64,000 nucleotides of DNA from Bifidobacterium choloepi (GTDB taxonomy: Bacteria; Actinomycetota; Actinomycetes; Actinomycetales; Bifidobacteriaceae). Under the pieces are notes generated by a model, which was not told the DNA's origin, made no database searches, and saw nothing but the letters and a program-made list of their open reading frames with translations. This document shows positions 29,001-36,908 of the stretch, in pieces; within the stretch, counting starts at the first letter, position 1, and each line of letters begins with the position of its first letter. The DNA is taken from contig NZ_VYSG01000001.1 of NCBI RefSeq assembly GCF_010667615.1, positions 248,001 to 312,000 on the forward strand. The letters run 5' to 3'. The position numbers were made by a program, and so were the translations under genes.

Positions 29001-31379
29001 CGGGATCTTCGTGGAAGTGTCGGCGGCGTTGTAGTACAGGCCGTCGTTGCGATAGTAGTGGATCGTCACGTCGACGGTGGACGCCTTGCACGAGTAGTCG
29101 GACGGCTGCGTCGTCTGCGTCGCCGGATCGTCGCCGGTGCCGTCGTAGTTCGACGCGTCGATCCAGACTTCCGCCGTGCCGTCGGCGCCGATCGTCAGCG
29201 TGCGGTCGGCCTGGCCGATCTTGCTCGACCAGTCGGTCGTCGAGACGATGAGTCCCATCGTGCTGAACGATCCGTCGAACGTCAGCTCGGCGACCTTGCC
29301 CCAGCAGTCCTCGCCGGTCCAGTCGTACCACTGATTGCCGGCGGAATTGCCGCTGGCGTCGGTGCCCCAGATCCACAGCTTGCGGTCCTGGTTGTCGGAT
29401 GGCGCCCTGTAGTGCACGACGATTCTCGTCTGCTGGCTGGCCGGGGACGGATCGTCGTACCTGATGTCCCCGACGCCCGAGACCGTCGCCTTCGTGATGC
29501 CCTCGGCGAGCTGGTAGTTGGCGCTGTTGTTGTTGTCCCAGTTGCCGCTGCCGTCGGTGAAGCAGACCTGCGCGGACTTGCCGCCGGTCTTGATGTCGTA
29601 CGACCAGTACCCGTTGCCGAGGTCGGTCATCGCGATGTTCGTCGCGGCGGACCAGTCGTTGTCGAGGCCGTAGTAGATGTAGACCTTGTCCCAGGCGTTC
29701 GGGTTCTTGTAGTAGACCGTCATCGTCGTGTCGTCCGGCAGCGTCGCGTCGCTCGTGACGGTGAGCGTCGGGTCGGACGGGTCGGTGGCGACGGACGAGT
29801 CGGCGTGGCTGGCCTCGGTGGCCGCGGCGTCGAGGGCGATCGCCGACATCGCGCCGATCGTCGTCGTGATGGTGCCGTTCTTGACGGTCACGGTCTTCGA
29901 GCAGTCCTCCGAACCGTAGACGTCGCAGTAGATGCCGTCGGGCAGCGTCGTCGTGTAGTTGGCCTGATAGTCCGTCGACGTGTTGTTGATGGCGACGAAG
30001 CCGACATTGCCGCGCGAGAACGCGATGTTGTTGTCGCCGTCGTCCTGCCAGTCGGTGACCTCGGTGCCGTTGACGGTGTTATGGAAGCCGATCATGCCGC
30101 GGGTGGACGTCCAGCGCTGCTCGCAGTTCCAGTCGGACGTGTTCGTCGAGCACGCCTCGTCCATGTCGACGTCGGGCACCGACGTGGCGGTGGCGCCCGG
30201 GGCGCCGTCGTCGGAGTTGTCCCACTTGTAGTCGGACAGCAGTCGCGGCGTGCCGTAGTCGTAGGCGAGCATGAACGCGTTGGCGAGCTGGTAGACGGCG
30301 CCGTCCTTGTAGGTGAGGGCGCCCTCGGAGCGGGCCGTGTCCCAGTTCGTCACGAAGACGTTGGCGTCCTCGGACGGGATGGCGTACTGGTTCGACGACG
30401 TGTCGCCGAGCCTCGTCGACAGGTCCTTGAGCTGCGCGATGGAGCCCTTGAACTTCTGGTTGAGGTCGGCCTTGTAGTCGAACTGCGTGACAGTGCCGTT
30501 CTGGAAGTAGTTGTACGGCTGGATGCCGGCGGCCTCGGACGTGTTGCCGATCGTCTCCTGGATCCAGTAGATGCTGTCGGCGGAGACGCCAACCTTCGTG
30601 GCCATCTGCTCCTTGATGGCCTTGAGCGAGTCTGTGTTGATGTGCTTGGCCGCGTCGATGCGGAAGCCGGTGACGCCGAGATCGTAGAGCTTGGCGAGAT
30701 AGTCGGACTGGATGTCCTGGATCTTCGCGGACTCGGAGTCGAAGTCCCACATCGAGCTCAGGCGGCCCTCCTGGACCTCGGTCTGGTTCGTGTAGTCGGA
30801 GATCGACTTGCCGTTCTCGTAGTCGTGGAAGTCGGCGGACGTCAGGCCGTCGGGATACTGGTCGCTCTCGCCGGTGAAGCCCGGATAGGTGCCCTCCTCG
30901 CCGTTGTAGACGGTGCCGGCGGTGCCGGTCTGGTCGCCGTCGGCGACGTCGGAGCCGGTCGTCTGGTTGAGGACGACGTCGGCGATGATGCCGACTCCGG
31001 CCGCCGAACAGGTCTGCACCATGTTCTTGAACTCGTCCTCGGTGCCGAGCTTCGAGTCGAGCTTGTAGCTGACCGGCTGGTACGAGGTCCACCACTGGGT
31101 GCCCTGGATCGACTCCTGGGGCGGCGAGACCTCGACGTAGGCCACGCCTTCGGGCCCGTAGGTGCTCGTGCATTCCTTCGCGATCGTGTTCCAGGTCTGC
31201 TGGAACGCGATCACCTGCACGTCGGTCGCCGTCGTGGCCGTCGACGGATCGACGGACGGCGTGTCGGTCGCCAGCGCGGTACCGGGGTTGGCCAGTATGC
31301 AGCCGGCAAGCACCGTGGCTGTCGCGGCGACCAGTCCGGTCGCGCGCCAACCGGTGCGAGTGGATAGTGATCTACCCAT
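26094..31379 (-). CDS. apuB: Extracellular amylopullulanase, wall-anchored
   Basis: Bifunctional starch/glycogen-degrading enzyme, 1761 residues. Order: signal peptide (1-37, ending TALA), GH13 alpha-amylase domain with Asp in VTGFRIDAAKHIN near 240, Glu in IYWIQETIG near 273 and Asp in NVFVTNWDTARS near 345. Then come a CBM25/26-like starch-binding domain (about 555-640), two CBM41-like domains (about 650-755 and 765-890), an Ig-like spacer and CBM48. The type I pullulanase domain has YNWGYDPENYDVPEG near 1189, DGFRFDLMG near 1302, VGEGWDM near 1335 and EIHDNMTLYD near 1438. The C-terminal tail has LAATG, a hydrophobic helix and EARRHRGAHRG, a sortase-type sorting signal. The ATG follows GGAGG. 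ApuB of bifidobacteria is known to have this two-domain layout. Confidence 0.94.
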   Translation of the reverse strand: MGRSLSTRTGWRATGLVAATATVLAGCILANPGTALATDTPSVDPSTATTATDVQVIAFQQTWNTIAKECTSTYGPEGVAYVEVSPPQESIQGTQWWTSYQPVSYKLDSKLGTEDEFKNMVQTCSAAGVGIIADVVLNQTTGSDVADGDQTGTAGTVYNGEEGTYPGFTGESDQYPDGLTSADFHDYENGKSISDYTNQTEVQEGRLSSMWDFDSESAKIQDIQSDYLAKLYDLGVTGFRIDAAKHINTDSLKAIKEQMATKVGVSADSIYWIQETIGNTSEAAGIQPYNYFQNGTVTQFDYKADLNQKFKGSIAQLKDLSTRLGDTSSNQYAIPSEDANVFVTNWDTARSEGALTYKDGAVYQLANAFMLAYDYGTPRLLSDYKWDNSDDGAPGATATSVPDVDMDEACSTNTSDWNCEQRWTSTRGMIGFHNTVNGTEVTDWQDDGDNNIAFSRGNVGFVAINNTSTDYQANYTTTLPDGIYCDVYGSEDCSKTVTVKNGTITTTIGAMSAIALDAAATEASHADSSVATDPSDPTLTVTSDATLPDDTTMTVYYKNPNAWDKVYIYYGLDNDWSAATNIAMTDLGNGYWSYDIKTGGKSAQVCFTDGSGNWDNNNSANYQLAEGITKATVSGVGDIRYDDPSPASQQTRIVVHYRAPSDNQDRKLWIWGTDASGNSAGNQWYDWTGEDCWGKVAELTFDGSFSTMGLIVSTTDWSSKIGQADRTLTIGADGTAEVWIDASNYDGTGDDPATQTTQPSDYSCKASTVDVTIHYYRNDGLYYNAADTSTKIPQWDIWTWNGNTNGFSALFSSHDDFGEVATATFKNYKTVAGTTSDFGVIARYGKDSWTKQTANLNIPSDAIVYDQSTGTAKAEIWLMQDDDTVYTAQPSQATVLSTAEIATMNTISGKFSNTADLTADDVTVTDADGKSVDVSDVKVDGTTMTITTKDDLDVAGAYTVATKENGSATATAGAVVRTDAFDKQYAYDGDDLGATWSAKSTTFKLWAPTATSVSVVFYADDTTADAAESSSTPMTQADNVWSVTVPGDLADTAYTYRVTFADGTVNDSPDPYATAAVVNGNRSVVLSDDEKSIDDFDRMDPFTGGAADAVVAETDIRDITKSSTSGVSEANRGKYLGLTETGTTNSTGQSTGLDYLKELGITHVQLQPFFDYASVDETKALDDSNYNWGYDPENYDVPEGSYSSDATNPSTRITEAKDMIKTLHDNGLRVIMDVVYNHVADEATSAFNLTVPGYYFRYDSNGNLTSNSGCGNDTASERAMMRKYIVDSVTYWAKNYNVDGFRFDLMGLTDLETMKEVRAALDKIDPTILIVGEGWDMDTNNDKSTMSIQPNAYELNTDDSTVSFFNDSIRDGLKGSVFSSTDTGFVSGKGDEEELIANNMLGCQNGDQYSASAMCSNGNANVKYANSSQIVQYAEIHDNMTLYDKLRASVPTDSEETTAKRAMLADSAVLLATGVSEIQLGQEFLRSKGGNDNSYNAGDSVNELDWDLLGQQYNGESAEYVKGLIALRKSAAALRTSDYDEINANSRILMMSDGVVAYQISDDDGTYVVMLNANSTPTDVVQAQGGDYQVLVDGDTVYAKDTSTGVSDSATDAATSSASTSAATADGTVRSAAYVVRNGDATATTTAIADTDSAQKTASTVTIDDGGSYTVPALSATVLYLSKANGGGVNGAKVNNAGGVTTGTTSVERAAEEAANAQKAIVSALAATGSNIGLIAALTAALLAGGLALLEARRHRGAHRG

Positions 31380-31540
31380 CCTTCCTCCATTGGTTGCTCT
31401 CGGGCGGCCCGCTCGCGACTGTGTGAAGACGGTCGACATCGACGCGGCGAGATTCGGACCTCCCTGGTGGTTGGTGTATGCATCTCCCCGCCGGGTTCAC
31501 GCCGGCGACTTCCATCGGGGTTCTCTTCTCCATCGACGAT

Positions 31541-31555
31541 GCATACGTTTTCATG
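31541..31555 (-). promoter_or_regulatory. LacI/cre-like operator, proximal to apuB
   Basis: The minus-strand sequence TGAAAACGTATGCA matches the LacI-type/cre consensus TGWNANCGNTNWCA at 12 of 14 positions. It lies at about +8 to +22 relative to the start predicted from the TATAAT box, a classic repressor site. The regulator itself is not in the window. Confidence 0.5.
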
Positions 31556-31568
31556 AAAGTCGTGTGAC

Positions 31569-31574
31569 ATTATA
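31569..31574 (-). promoter_or_regulatory. -10 element of apuB (TATAAT)
   Basis: A perfect TATAAT lies on the minus strand, giving a predicted start near 31562 and a leader of about 180 nt. No good -35 is seen at 16-18 bp upstream, which suggests dependence on an activator. Confidence 0.55.
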
Positions 31575-31652
31575 CGCAAAATATCCACAAGAAACCCGCA
31601 AAATGCTTACACAACATACCATCGATTTTGATAGTTTCGGCCAGATCCAAGG

Positions 31653-31668
31653 TGTAAACGTTTTACGA
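31653..31668. promoter_or_regulatory. Second LacI/cre-like operator upstream of apuB
   Basis: TGTAAACGTTTTACGA contains AAACGTTT and matches TGWNANCGNTNWCA at 12 of 14 positions. It sits about 100 bp upstream of the apuB start, a spacing that would allow DNA looping with the site at 31541-31555. A weak plus-strand -35/-10 pair (TTTACG/AACAAT) overlaps it. Confidence 0.4.
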
Positions 31669-31861
31669 CTTTCTTGTAATTTTGAACAATTCTCCCGCGT
31701 TCGGTGCATTTTCCGGCCTTTTCTTCCCTCTCGCGACGACGTTGCGACAGCACACTTCCCGATGTCTGCCATGCGGTCACTTCACGGACATGAACCTATG
31801 CTGTACGTTTCCTGTGCAAACGATTTCAGTTGTCCGGATGCCTGCCCGGAGGTCGAGGACC

Positions 31862-31999
31862 GTGAAACAGGACGAAGAACGGGCGCGCGAATCGCCGGGA
31901 CAGGCGGAAGAATCGTCGCCGAATACCAGGATGCCGCCAAATACGAAAAATCGCCGCAGACGGCCGGAATCCTCCCAACCATCTGCAGCGTTCCCGTGA
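31862..31999 (+). CDS. Possible small basic peptide gene
   Basis: A GTG-started frame of 45 codons is preceded by GGAGG with 9-nt spacing and a second GAGG closer in. The peptide begins KQDEERARESPGQAEESS and contains a run NRRRRPESSQP; it is hydrophilic, with no helix or signal peptide. It is divergent from apuB and could be read from the weak plus-strand promoter at the distal operator. There is no homology I recognise, and it may be a chance frame in a GC-rich region. Confidence 0.2.
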   Translation: MKQDEERARESPGQAEESSPNTRMPPNTKNRRRRPESSQPSAAFP

Positions 32000-32055
32000 A
32001 TCTGAGAACCCCCGCCGTCCATGACGGATGGCGAGTCTGCAGTTTCAATTGAAAA

Positions 32056-32330
32056 CCAATACCCCGTTAGCGGCTTTCATTGCCAAGCCGCGAGTTCCCC
32101 AACCAGAACCCACGGTCCGCAATCCCCTCGGCTTGCGCCTACCGTGCTGCGGGCGAGCGTTGTTCCGGCGAAGCCGAAGTCTTGCGGGCCGACAGCCTAA
32201 TCCATCATGGTCTCCCACGATGGCCACTTAGTCCAGTGTAGTCGACCTGAGCGATAATCGACAGCCCAATACCCCCGTCATTTAGCCGAAAGCAAGGGAT
32301 CGGACGCTAACTGGACAGTCGCTTGGCAAA
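32056..32330 (-). ncRNA. Candidate structured RNA
   Basis: Several local helices can be drawn: GCGGCTT (32070-32076) with 32085-32091; CACGGT (32111-32116) with 32141-32146; CCGCA (32117-32121) with 32148-32152, which crosses the previous one as a pseudoknot; CGGC/GCCG around 32166-32176; and a 9-bp stem 32202-32210 with 32215-32223 around a tetraloop. The last pairs fully (one G-U) only if the minus strand is the RNA, which suggests its direction. CCAATACCCC repeats near both ends (32056 and 32267). No known RNA family was recognised: it lacks the tmRNA, RNase P and SRP core motifs. No convincing promoter or terminator was found. Confidence 0.3.
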
Positions 32331-32404
32331 AGTCCCGACGGCGGTCACCCCCGTCGCGACGGCGACGCCGGCGTCACGGAAGCCACGCGGCTTCTCCCGT
32401 TTTT

Positions 32405-32447
32405 CGAAAACTCCGCCGTCCGGACCAATCCGCATGCCGGACGGCGG
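32405..32447 (-). terminator. Terminator after aroQ
   Basis: CCGCCGTCCGG (32413-32423) pairs perfectly with 32437-32447, and on the minus strand AGTTTTCG follows. It lies 90 bp past the aroQ stop and ends the aro transcript. Confidence 0.7.
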
Positions 32448-32536
32448 TCCGGACGGTCCGCCGGCATGTGTCGGCGCGGCAGGGGCGGGACTGCCCGTCC
32501 GGGAAGCTTCCCGTCCTCCGCCGGGGAGCCGCGCCG

Positions 32537-33001
32537 TCAGTCGTCGGCCGGCGTCAGGCCCATGATGTGGGCGATCGCCTCGAGAGCGAGCCGGTAGCCA
32601 AAGAAGCCGAGGCCGGTGATCGTGCCGGTGGCGACCGGCGAGATGACCGAGCGCTTGCGGAACTCGTCGCGGGCGCTCGGGTTCGAGATGTGCACTTCCA
32701 TCAGCGGCAGGCCGGCGTCGCCGACCATGTGCGCGGCGTCCGCCAGGCCGTACGAATAGTGGGTGAACGCGGCCGGGTTCATGACGACCGGCGTGCCGTT
32801 GTCGGCTGCCTCGTGCATCCAGCCGATCATCTCGGCCTCGTCGTCGGTCTGCCGCACCTCGACGGCCTCGAAGCCGAATTCCCTTCCCCACTGCTCGCAC
32901 TGCCGCGTCAGTTCGGCGAGGTCCTGCCTGCCGTACACGTCGGGCTGACGGACGCCGAGCCGTCCGAGGTTGGGTCCGTTGACGACGATTGCCTTCACCA
33001 T
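32537..33001 (-). CDS. aroQ: Type II 3-dehydroquinate dehydratase
   Basis: Third enzyme of the shikimate pathway, converting 3-dehydroquinate to 3-dehydroshikimate; 154 residues, the usual size of the dodecameric type II enzyme. The N-terminal signature NGPNLGRLGVRQPDVYG carries the catalytic Tyr and Arg. NPAAFTHYSYGLADA is the substrate-binding segment and EVHISNPSARDEF holds the catalytic His. The ATG follows AAGGAG with 8-nt spacing. It is the last gene of the aroC-aroKB-aroQ run, 73 bp after aroKB. Confidence 0.95.
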   Translation of the reverse strand: MVKAIVVNGPNLGRLGVRQPDVYGRQDLAELTRQCEQWGREFGFEAVEVRQTDDEAEMIGWMHEAADNGTPVVMNPAAFTHYSYGLADAAHMVGDAGLPLMEVHISNPSARDEFRKRSVISPVATGTITGLGFFGYRLALEAIAHIMGLTPADD

Positions 33002-33074
33002 GTGCCTGCTCCTTGCTGGATTGCCTGTCTGGATTGCCTGTCCGGATTGTCCGCGACCGTGCGGACGTCGGCGC

Positions 33075-34964
33075 TCACGGGCGCCGGATGCGTTCGAACG
33101 CCTCCTCGACGGCGTCCATCGGCGGGTTGTCGAGATGGACCGGATGGCCGATCGAGTCGAGGACGACGAACCGCAGCGTGTTGCCGCGGGCCTTCTTGTC
33201 CTTGTGCATCAGCGCGACGACGTCGTCGAACGAGCCGTTGTCCCAGGAAACCGGAAGTCCCAGGCTCGACAGCAGTTCGCGATGGTACTCGACGACGTCG
33301 CGATCGAGGTGGCCGGTCAGGTTCGCCAGTTCGGCGGCGAACACGGTGCCGACGGCGACGGCGTTGCCGTGGCGCCAGCGGAAGTGCTCGAGCTTCTCGA
33401 TGGCGTGGCCGAGCGTGTGGCCGTAGTTGAGGAACTCGCGCAGGCCGGCCTCGCGCAGGTCGTTGCTCACGTGGTAGGCCTTGACACGCACGGTGCGCTC
33501 GATGAGCTCGGCGACGGTGTCCTCGAGCGGCGTGCCGAGGAAGTCGGCGCCGTCGAAGTCGCGCAGCTCGCCGGCATGGCGTTCGAGGATCGCCAGGATT
33601 TCGGGATCGTGGATGAAGCCAGACTTGGCGACCTCGCCGAGCCCCTCGACGAAAATGTCGTTCGGCAGCGTCGCGAGCGTCCTCAGGTCGGCGAGCACGC
33701 CGGCCGGCGTGTAGAACGATCCGACGAGGTTCTTGCCCTGCGGCGTGTTGATGCCGGTCTTGCCGCCGGTCGACGCGTCGACCATCGCGAGCAGGCTCGT
33801 CGGGCAGTTGACGTAGCGCACGCCGCGCATCCACGTCGCGGCGACGAAGCCGGCAAGGTCGGTGCAGGCGCCGCCGCCAAGGCCGACGACGGCGTCGGAG
33901 CGCGTGAAGCCCTCGTCGCCGAGCCGCTGCCAGATGCCGTCGGCGACGTCGATCGTCTTGCCCTGTTCGGCGTCCGGAATGACGATGTCGGACACGTCGT
34001 AGCCGGCCTTGCGCAGGATCGTGCGGGCGCGGTCGGAATGCCGGCGCACCGACTGCGTGTGGATCAGCGCCACGCGCACCGGCTTGTCGCCCAGGACGTT
34101 CGGCAGCTGGCCGAGCATGCCCTCGCCGATCTCGACGGCGTACGGCTCGATGCCGGCACCGGTCACGTTCACTGTTCTCTCGTTGGTCATGTCAATCATC
34201 CTTTTTGCCGCCATCTGCGGCGTCATGCCATGCGTGCGCACGACGACGTTGGCCAGTTCGGCGTACACCGGATGGCGCACGTCGTACAGCGCCTTCCAGC
34301 GGGCGTTCGCGTCGCCGTCGAGCATCGGGCGGCCGCCGCCGCGGTTGGCGCGCTCCATCGCCTCGGCCGGATCGGCCATCAGGTAGACAAGCTTGCCGCC
34401 GCCGTCGACGTAGCCGCGCAGCGAGTCCTGGACCGCCGGCGTCATCGGGGCGCCGCCGCCGAGGGCGAAGACGCCGCCGAACGAGCCGAGGAAGTCGTCG
34501 ATCAGGTCGCGTTCGACGTCGCGGAACGCCGGTTCGCCGTCGCTGGCGAAGAATTCGGAAATCGTGCAGCCGATCCGCTTCTCGATCTCGATGTCGGCGT
34601 CGGCGAACGGCAGGCCAAGCATCGATGCCATTTCGCGGCCGACGCGCGTCTTGCCGGCGCCCATCATGCCGATGACGATGGCGTACGGCCCCTCGTCCAT
34701 GCGCCGGCCGGTCACGCGGTTGACGCGGATGCGCCGGCGCGAGCCGGAATTCCTGCCGGCATTCTTGCCGGACGTCTTGCCGGAACGGGAGGCGTTGGCG
34801 GCATTGCCGCTGCGGCGGCGCGGCCGGGAGCCGGATGCGTTGGCGCCGCCGCGGCGACGGCGTCCGGGCTTGCGGGCGTGGCCGCCGCCGCGGGAATTGC
34901 CGGAATTGCGGGAATTGCCGGAATCATGCGGATCGCGGGAATCGGAGGAATCGTGAGTGTTCAT
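33075..34964 (-). CDS. aroKB: Fused shikimate kinase / 3-dehydroquinate synthase
   Basis: A bifunctional protein of 629 residues covering the second and fifth steps of the shikimate pathway. Residues 1-88 are a low-complexity basic tail (Ser, Asn, Gly, Arg). The kinase follows, with Walker [14 protein letters not shown] near 97 and the shikimate-site GGGAPMTP. The synthase domain begins near 270: NAD-binding [35 protein letters not shown], and zinc ligands in [22 protein letters not shown] and RHGNAVAVG. The fusion itself is known in bifidobacteria. The ATG at 34962-34964 has no strong ribosome-binding site. The gene is 23 bp after aroC and probably cotranscribed. Confidence 0.95.
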   Translation of the reverse strand: MNTHDSSDSRDPHDSGNSRNSGNSRGGGHARKPGRRRRGGANASGSRPRRRSGNAANASRSGKTSGKNAGRNSGSRRRIRVNRVTGRRMDEGPYAIVIGMMGAGKTRVGREMASMLGLPFADADIEIEKRIGCTISEFFASDGEPAFRDVERDLIDDFLGSFGGVFALGGGAPMTPAVQDSLRGYVDGGGKLVYLMADPAEAMERANRGGGRPMLDGDANARWKALYDVRHPVYAELANVVVRTHGMTPQMAAKRMIDMTNERTVNVTGAGIEPYAVEIGEGMLGQLPNVLGDKPVRVALIHTQSVRRHSDRARTILRKAGYDVSDIVIPDAEQGKTIDVADGIWQRLGDEGFTRSDAVVGLGGGACTDLAGFVAATWMRGVRYVNCPTSLLAMVDASTGGKTGINTPQGKNLVGSFYTPAGVLADLRTLATLPNDIFVEGLGEVAKSGFIHDPEILAILERHAGELRDFDGADFLGTPLEDTVAELIERTVRVKAYHVSNDLREAGLREFLNYGHTLGHAIEKLEHFRWRHGNAVAVGTVFAAELANLTGHLDRDVVEYHRELLSSLGLPVSWDNGSFDDVVALMHKDKKARGNTLRFVVLDSIGHPVHLDNPPMDAVEEAFERIRRP

Positions 34965-34987
34965 CGTGTCGTCTGTTTCCCCCGCCG

Positions 34988-36199
34988 TCAGCGCATGTGT
35001 TCGGGCCAGGCGGCCAGGTAACCGTCGATGTTGCGGCTCGTCTCGGCGACGGTGTCGCCGCCGAACTTGTCGAGCAGGTACTGGGCGAGCGTCAGGCGGA
35101 CCATCGCCTCGGCAACGACGGCGGCGGCCGGCACGGCCGTGCTGTCGGACCGCTGGTTGATCGCCGTGGCGGCCTCGCCGGTCGTCACGTCGACGGTGCG
35201 CAGCGCCTTCGGAATGGACGGGATCGGCTTCATCGCCACGCGCACGACGATCGGCTGGCCGTTCGACATGCCGCCCTCGATGCCACCCGCGCGGTTCGTC
35301 AGGCGTTCGATGTGGCCATCGTCGCCGGCGACCATCTCGTCATGGGCCGCGGAGCCAGGGCGCATCGCCTCGGCGAAGCCGTCGCCGATCTCGACGCCCT
35401 TCATCGCCTGGATACCCATCATCGCGCCGGCGAGCGCGGCGTCGAGTCGCCGGTCGGATTCGACGTAGGTGCCGACGCCGGCAGGCATGCCGTAGGCGAC
35501 AACTTCGACGACACCGCCGAGCGTGTCGGCACTGGCCTTCGCCTCGTCGATGCGGGCGACCATCGTGGCTTCGGCAGCCTTGTCGAGCGTGCGCACCGGC
35601 GAGGCGTCGAGGGCGGCGACGGTGGCGTCGTCGGCGCCCGGCAACATGCGGACACCGTCGACCACCTGATCGCCGACGATGCCGGCGCCGCCGATCGACA
35701 GGACGTGGGAGACGGTGCGGATGCCGTGGACCTGGTCGAGGAACTTCGCGGCGATCTCGCCGAGCGCCACGCGGGACGCGGTTTCGCGGGCCGACGAGCG
35801 TTCGAGGACCGGACGGGCGTCGTCGAAGCCATACTTGCGCATGCCGGTCAGGTCGGCGTGGCCGGGACGGGGGCGGCTCAGCGGGGCGTTGCGTCCCTCG
35901 CGGGCCAGTTCGTGGTCGAGCGGGTCGGCGGACATGACTTCGGTCCACTTGGGCCATTCGGTATTGCCGATCTCGATGGCGATCGGCGAGCCGATCGTCG
36001 TGCCGAACCGCACGCCGGTCAGCATGCGGACCCGGTCCTGCTCGAACTTCATGCGGGCGCCGCGTCCGTAGCCGAGGCGGCGGCGCGCCAGCGCCGCCTT
36101 GAGGTCGTCGGACGTGACGGCCACGCCGGCGGGCAAGCCCTCGATCATCGCCACCAGTGCCTCGCCGTGGGACTCCCCCGCCGTCTGCCAACGCAACAT
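34988..36199 (-). CDS. aroC: Chorismate synthase
   Basis: Makes chorismate from 5-enolpyruvylshikimate-3-phosphate, using reduced FMN as cofactor; 403 residues. Signatures: [20 protein letters not shown] at the N terminus (GESHG), [17 protein letters not shown] near 45, [17 protein letters not shown] near 108, and the Arg-rich [19 protein letters not shown] near the C terminus. I chose the ATG at 36197-36199 because AAGGAG is then 9 nt upstream and the protein begins at the family's usual residue; an ATG two codons upstream would have only 3-nt spacing. It is divergent from the A24 peptidase gene. Confidence 0.95.
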   Translation of the reverse strand: MLRWQTAGESHGEALVAMIEGLPAGVAVTSDDLKAALARRRLGYGRGARMKFEQDRVRMLTGVRFGTTIGSPIAIEIGNTEWPKWTEVMSADPLDHELAREGRNAPLSRPRPGHADLTGMRKYGFDDARPVLERSSARETASRVALGEIAAKFLDQVHGIRTVSHVLSIGGAGIVGDQVVDGVRMLPGADDATVAALDASPVRTLDKAAEATMVARIDEAKASADTLGGVVEVVAYGMPAGVGTYVESDRRLDAALAGAMMGIQAMKGVEIGDGFAEAMRPGSAAHDEMVAGDDGHIERLTNRAGGIEGGMSNGQPIVVRVAMKPIPSIPKALRTVDVTTGEAATAINQRSDSTAVPAAAVVAEAMVRLTLAQYLLDKFGGDTVAETSRNIDGYLAAWPEHMR

Positions 36200-36341
36200 C
36201 GCCATGTTCTCCTTCGGTCGTGCCGGTTCGTTTCGTCGCCGTCGGGCCGTCCCGGCGGATCCGGTCCGCCGTCCGCACACATCGACATGCCCGTTCCGGC
36301 GGCTCCGGTCCACAGCGCTGGCGGCCCGACACACTAGCGCC

Positions 36342-36347
36342 TATCCT
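36342..36347 (+). promoter_or_regulatory. -10 element of a probable leaderless transcript
   Basis: TATCCT ends 6 bp before the ATG at 36354 and there is no Shine-Dalgarno sequence, so transcription would start at or next to the start codon. No good -35 was seen. Confidence 0.4.
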
Positions 36348-36353
36348 ACCCGT

Positions 36354-36869
36354 ATGCGTTATCTTTTGGTTGCGCCGAGCTTGCTGTGCGGACTGGCCGT
36401 CGCCGCCAGCGACATCCGGCGCCGGCTCGTGCCGCGCCGCTGGATCGCCGCGGGCGTGGCCTGCCAGCTGATCGTGCTGCTTGTCGTCGCGTTGGCGGAT
36501 ACGCCAGCAGGAACGACGGAAACGACGGCGATCGGCGTGGCGGAAGGCGACGCTTCCGGCGTGACGGGAACGATTCTCGCGACGGTGCTGGTCCCCGCCT
36601 GCTGGGGCGTGGCTGCCGGGTTGCTGCAGTGGATGCTGGCGCTGGCGCGGCCCGGGGCGCTCGGGTTCGGCGACGTGACGGCGAGCGCGATGTGCGGCGT
36701 GGCCGTCGGCGTGTTCGGCGCCGTCGTCTTCGCCCGCTGGTGGCTGCTGATGGGCCTGCTCGGCCTGGCCTGCCTGGCGACATGGCACAGGGTCGCCAGG
36801 TCGCCGGGAATGCCGTTCGTGCCGGTCATTGTCCTGTCGGCTGTCCTGTCCGTCGTCCTTTCCCGTTGA
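36354..36869 (+). CDS. A24-type prepilin peptidase-like membrane protein
   Basis: Small integral membrane protein, 171 residues, with about four to five hydrophobic helices. The two aspartates of A24 aspartic peptidases are present: D20 in AASDIRRRLVPRRW and the GxGD-like GFGDVTASAMCG (D near residue 105). This resembles the stand-alone CpaA/TadV type, which processes pilin leader peptides, but no pilin or assembly gene lies nearby. The start ATG lacks a ribosome-binding site and a -10-like box sits just ahead, suggesting leaderless expression. It is a lone plus-strand gene between aroC and mltG; a function in Tad-type pili is an inference. Confidence 0.75.
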   Translation: MRYLLVAPSLLCGLAVAASDIRRRLVPRRWIAAGVACQLIVLLVVALADTPAGTTETTAIGVAEGDASGVTGTILATVLVPACWGVAAGLLQWMLALARPGALGFGDVTASAMCGVAVGVFGAVVFARWWLLMGLLGLACLATWHRVARSPGMPFVPVIVLSAVLSVVLSR

Positions 36870-36908
36870 GGCCCGCGGCATCGACGGGAAAGAGGACGAA
36901 TTGTGCCG

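Larger units (their letters stand above)
31380..32536. other. Gene-free region between apuB and aroQ
   Basis: This 1157-bp interval has no convincing gene. The right part (32404-32447) holds the aroQ terminator, the left part (31541-31668) holds apuB control sites and is AT-rich, and the middle (32056-32330) contains a dense set of helices. Between 31690 and 32055 I see only one weak short frame and no clear promoter. Confidence 0.6.

Noticed and set aside
26052-31367. Very long plus-strand open frame opposite apuB
   Set aside because: It is the mirror of apuB produced by GC-rich codon bias. Its translation is Val/Arg/Asp-rich and repetitive, with no domain, start signal or promoter.
32041-32330. 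tmRNA, RNase P RNA, SRP RNA or CRISPR/tracrRNA in the gene-free stretch
   Set aside because: None of the diagnostic core sequences of these RNAs is present. ATTGAAAA near 32048 occurs once and there are no spaced repeats or cas genes.
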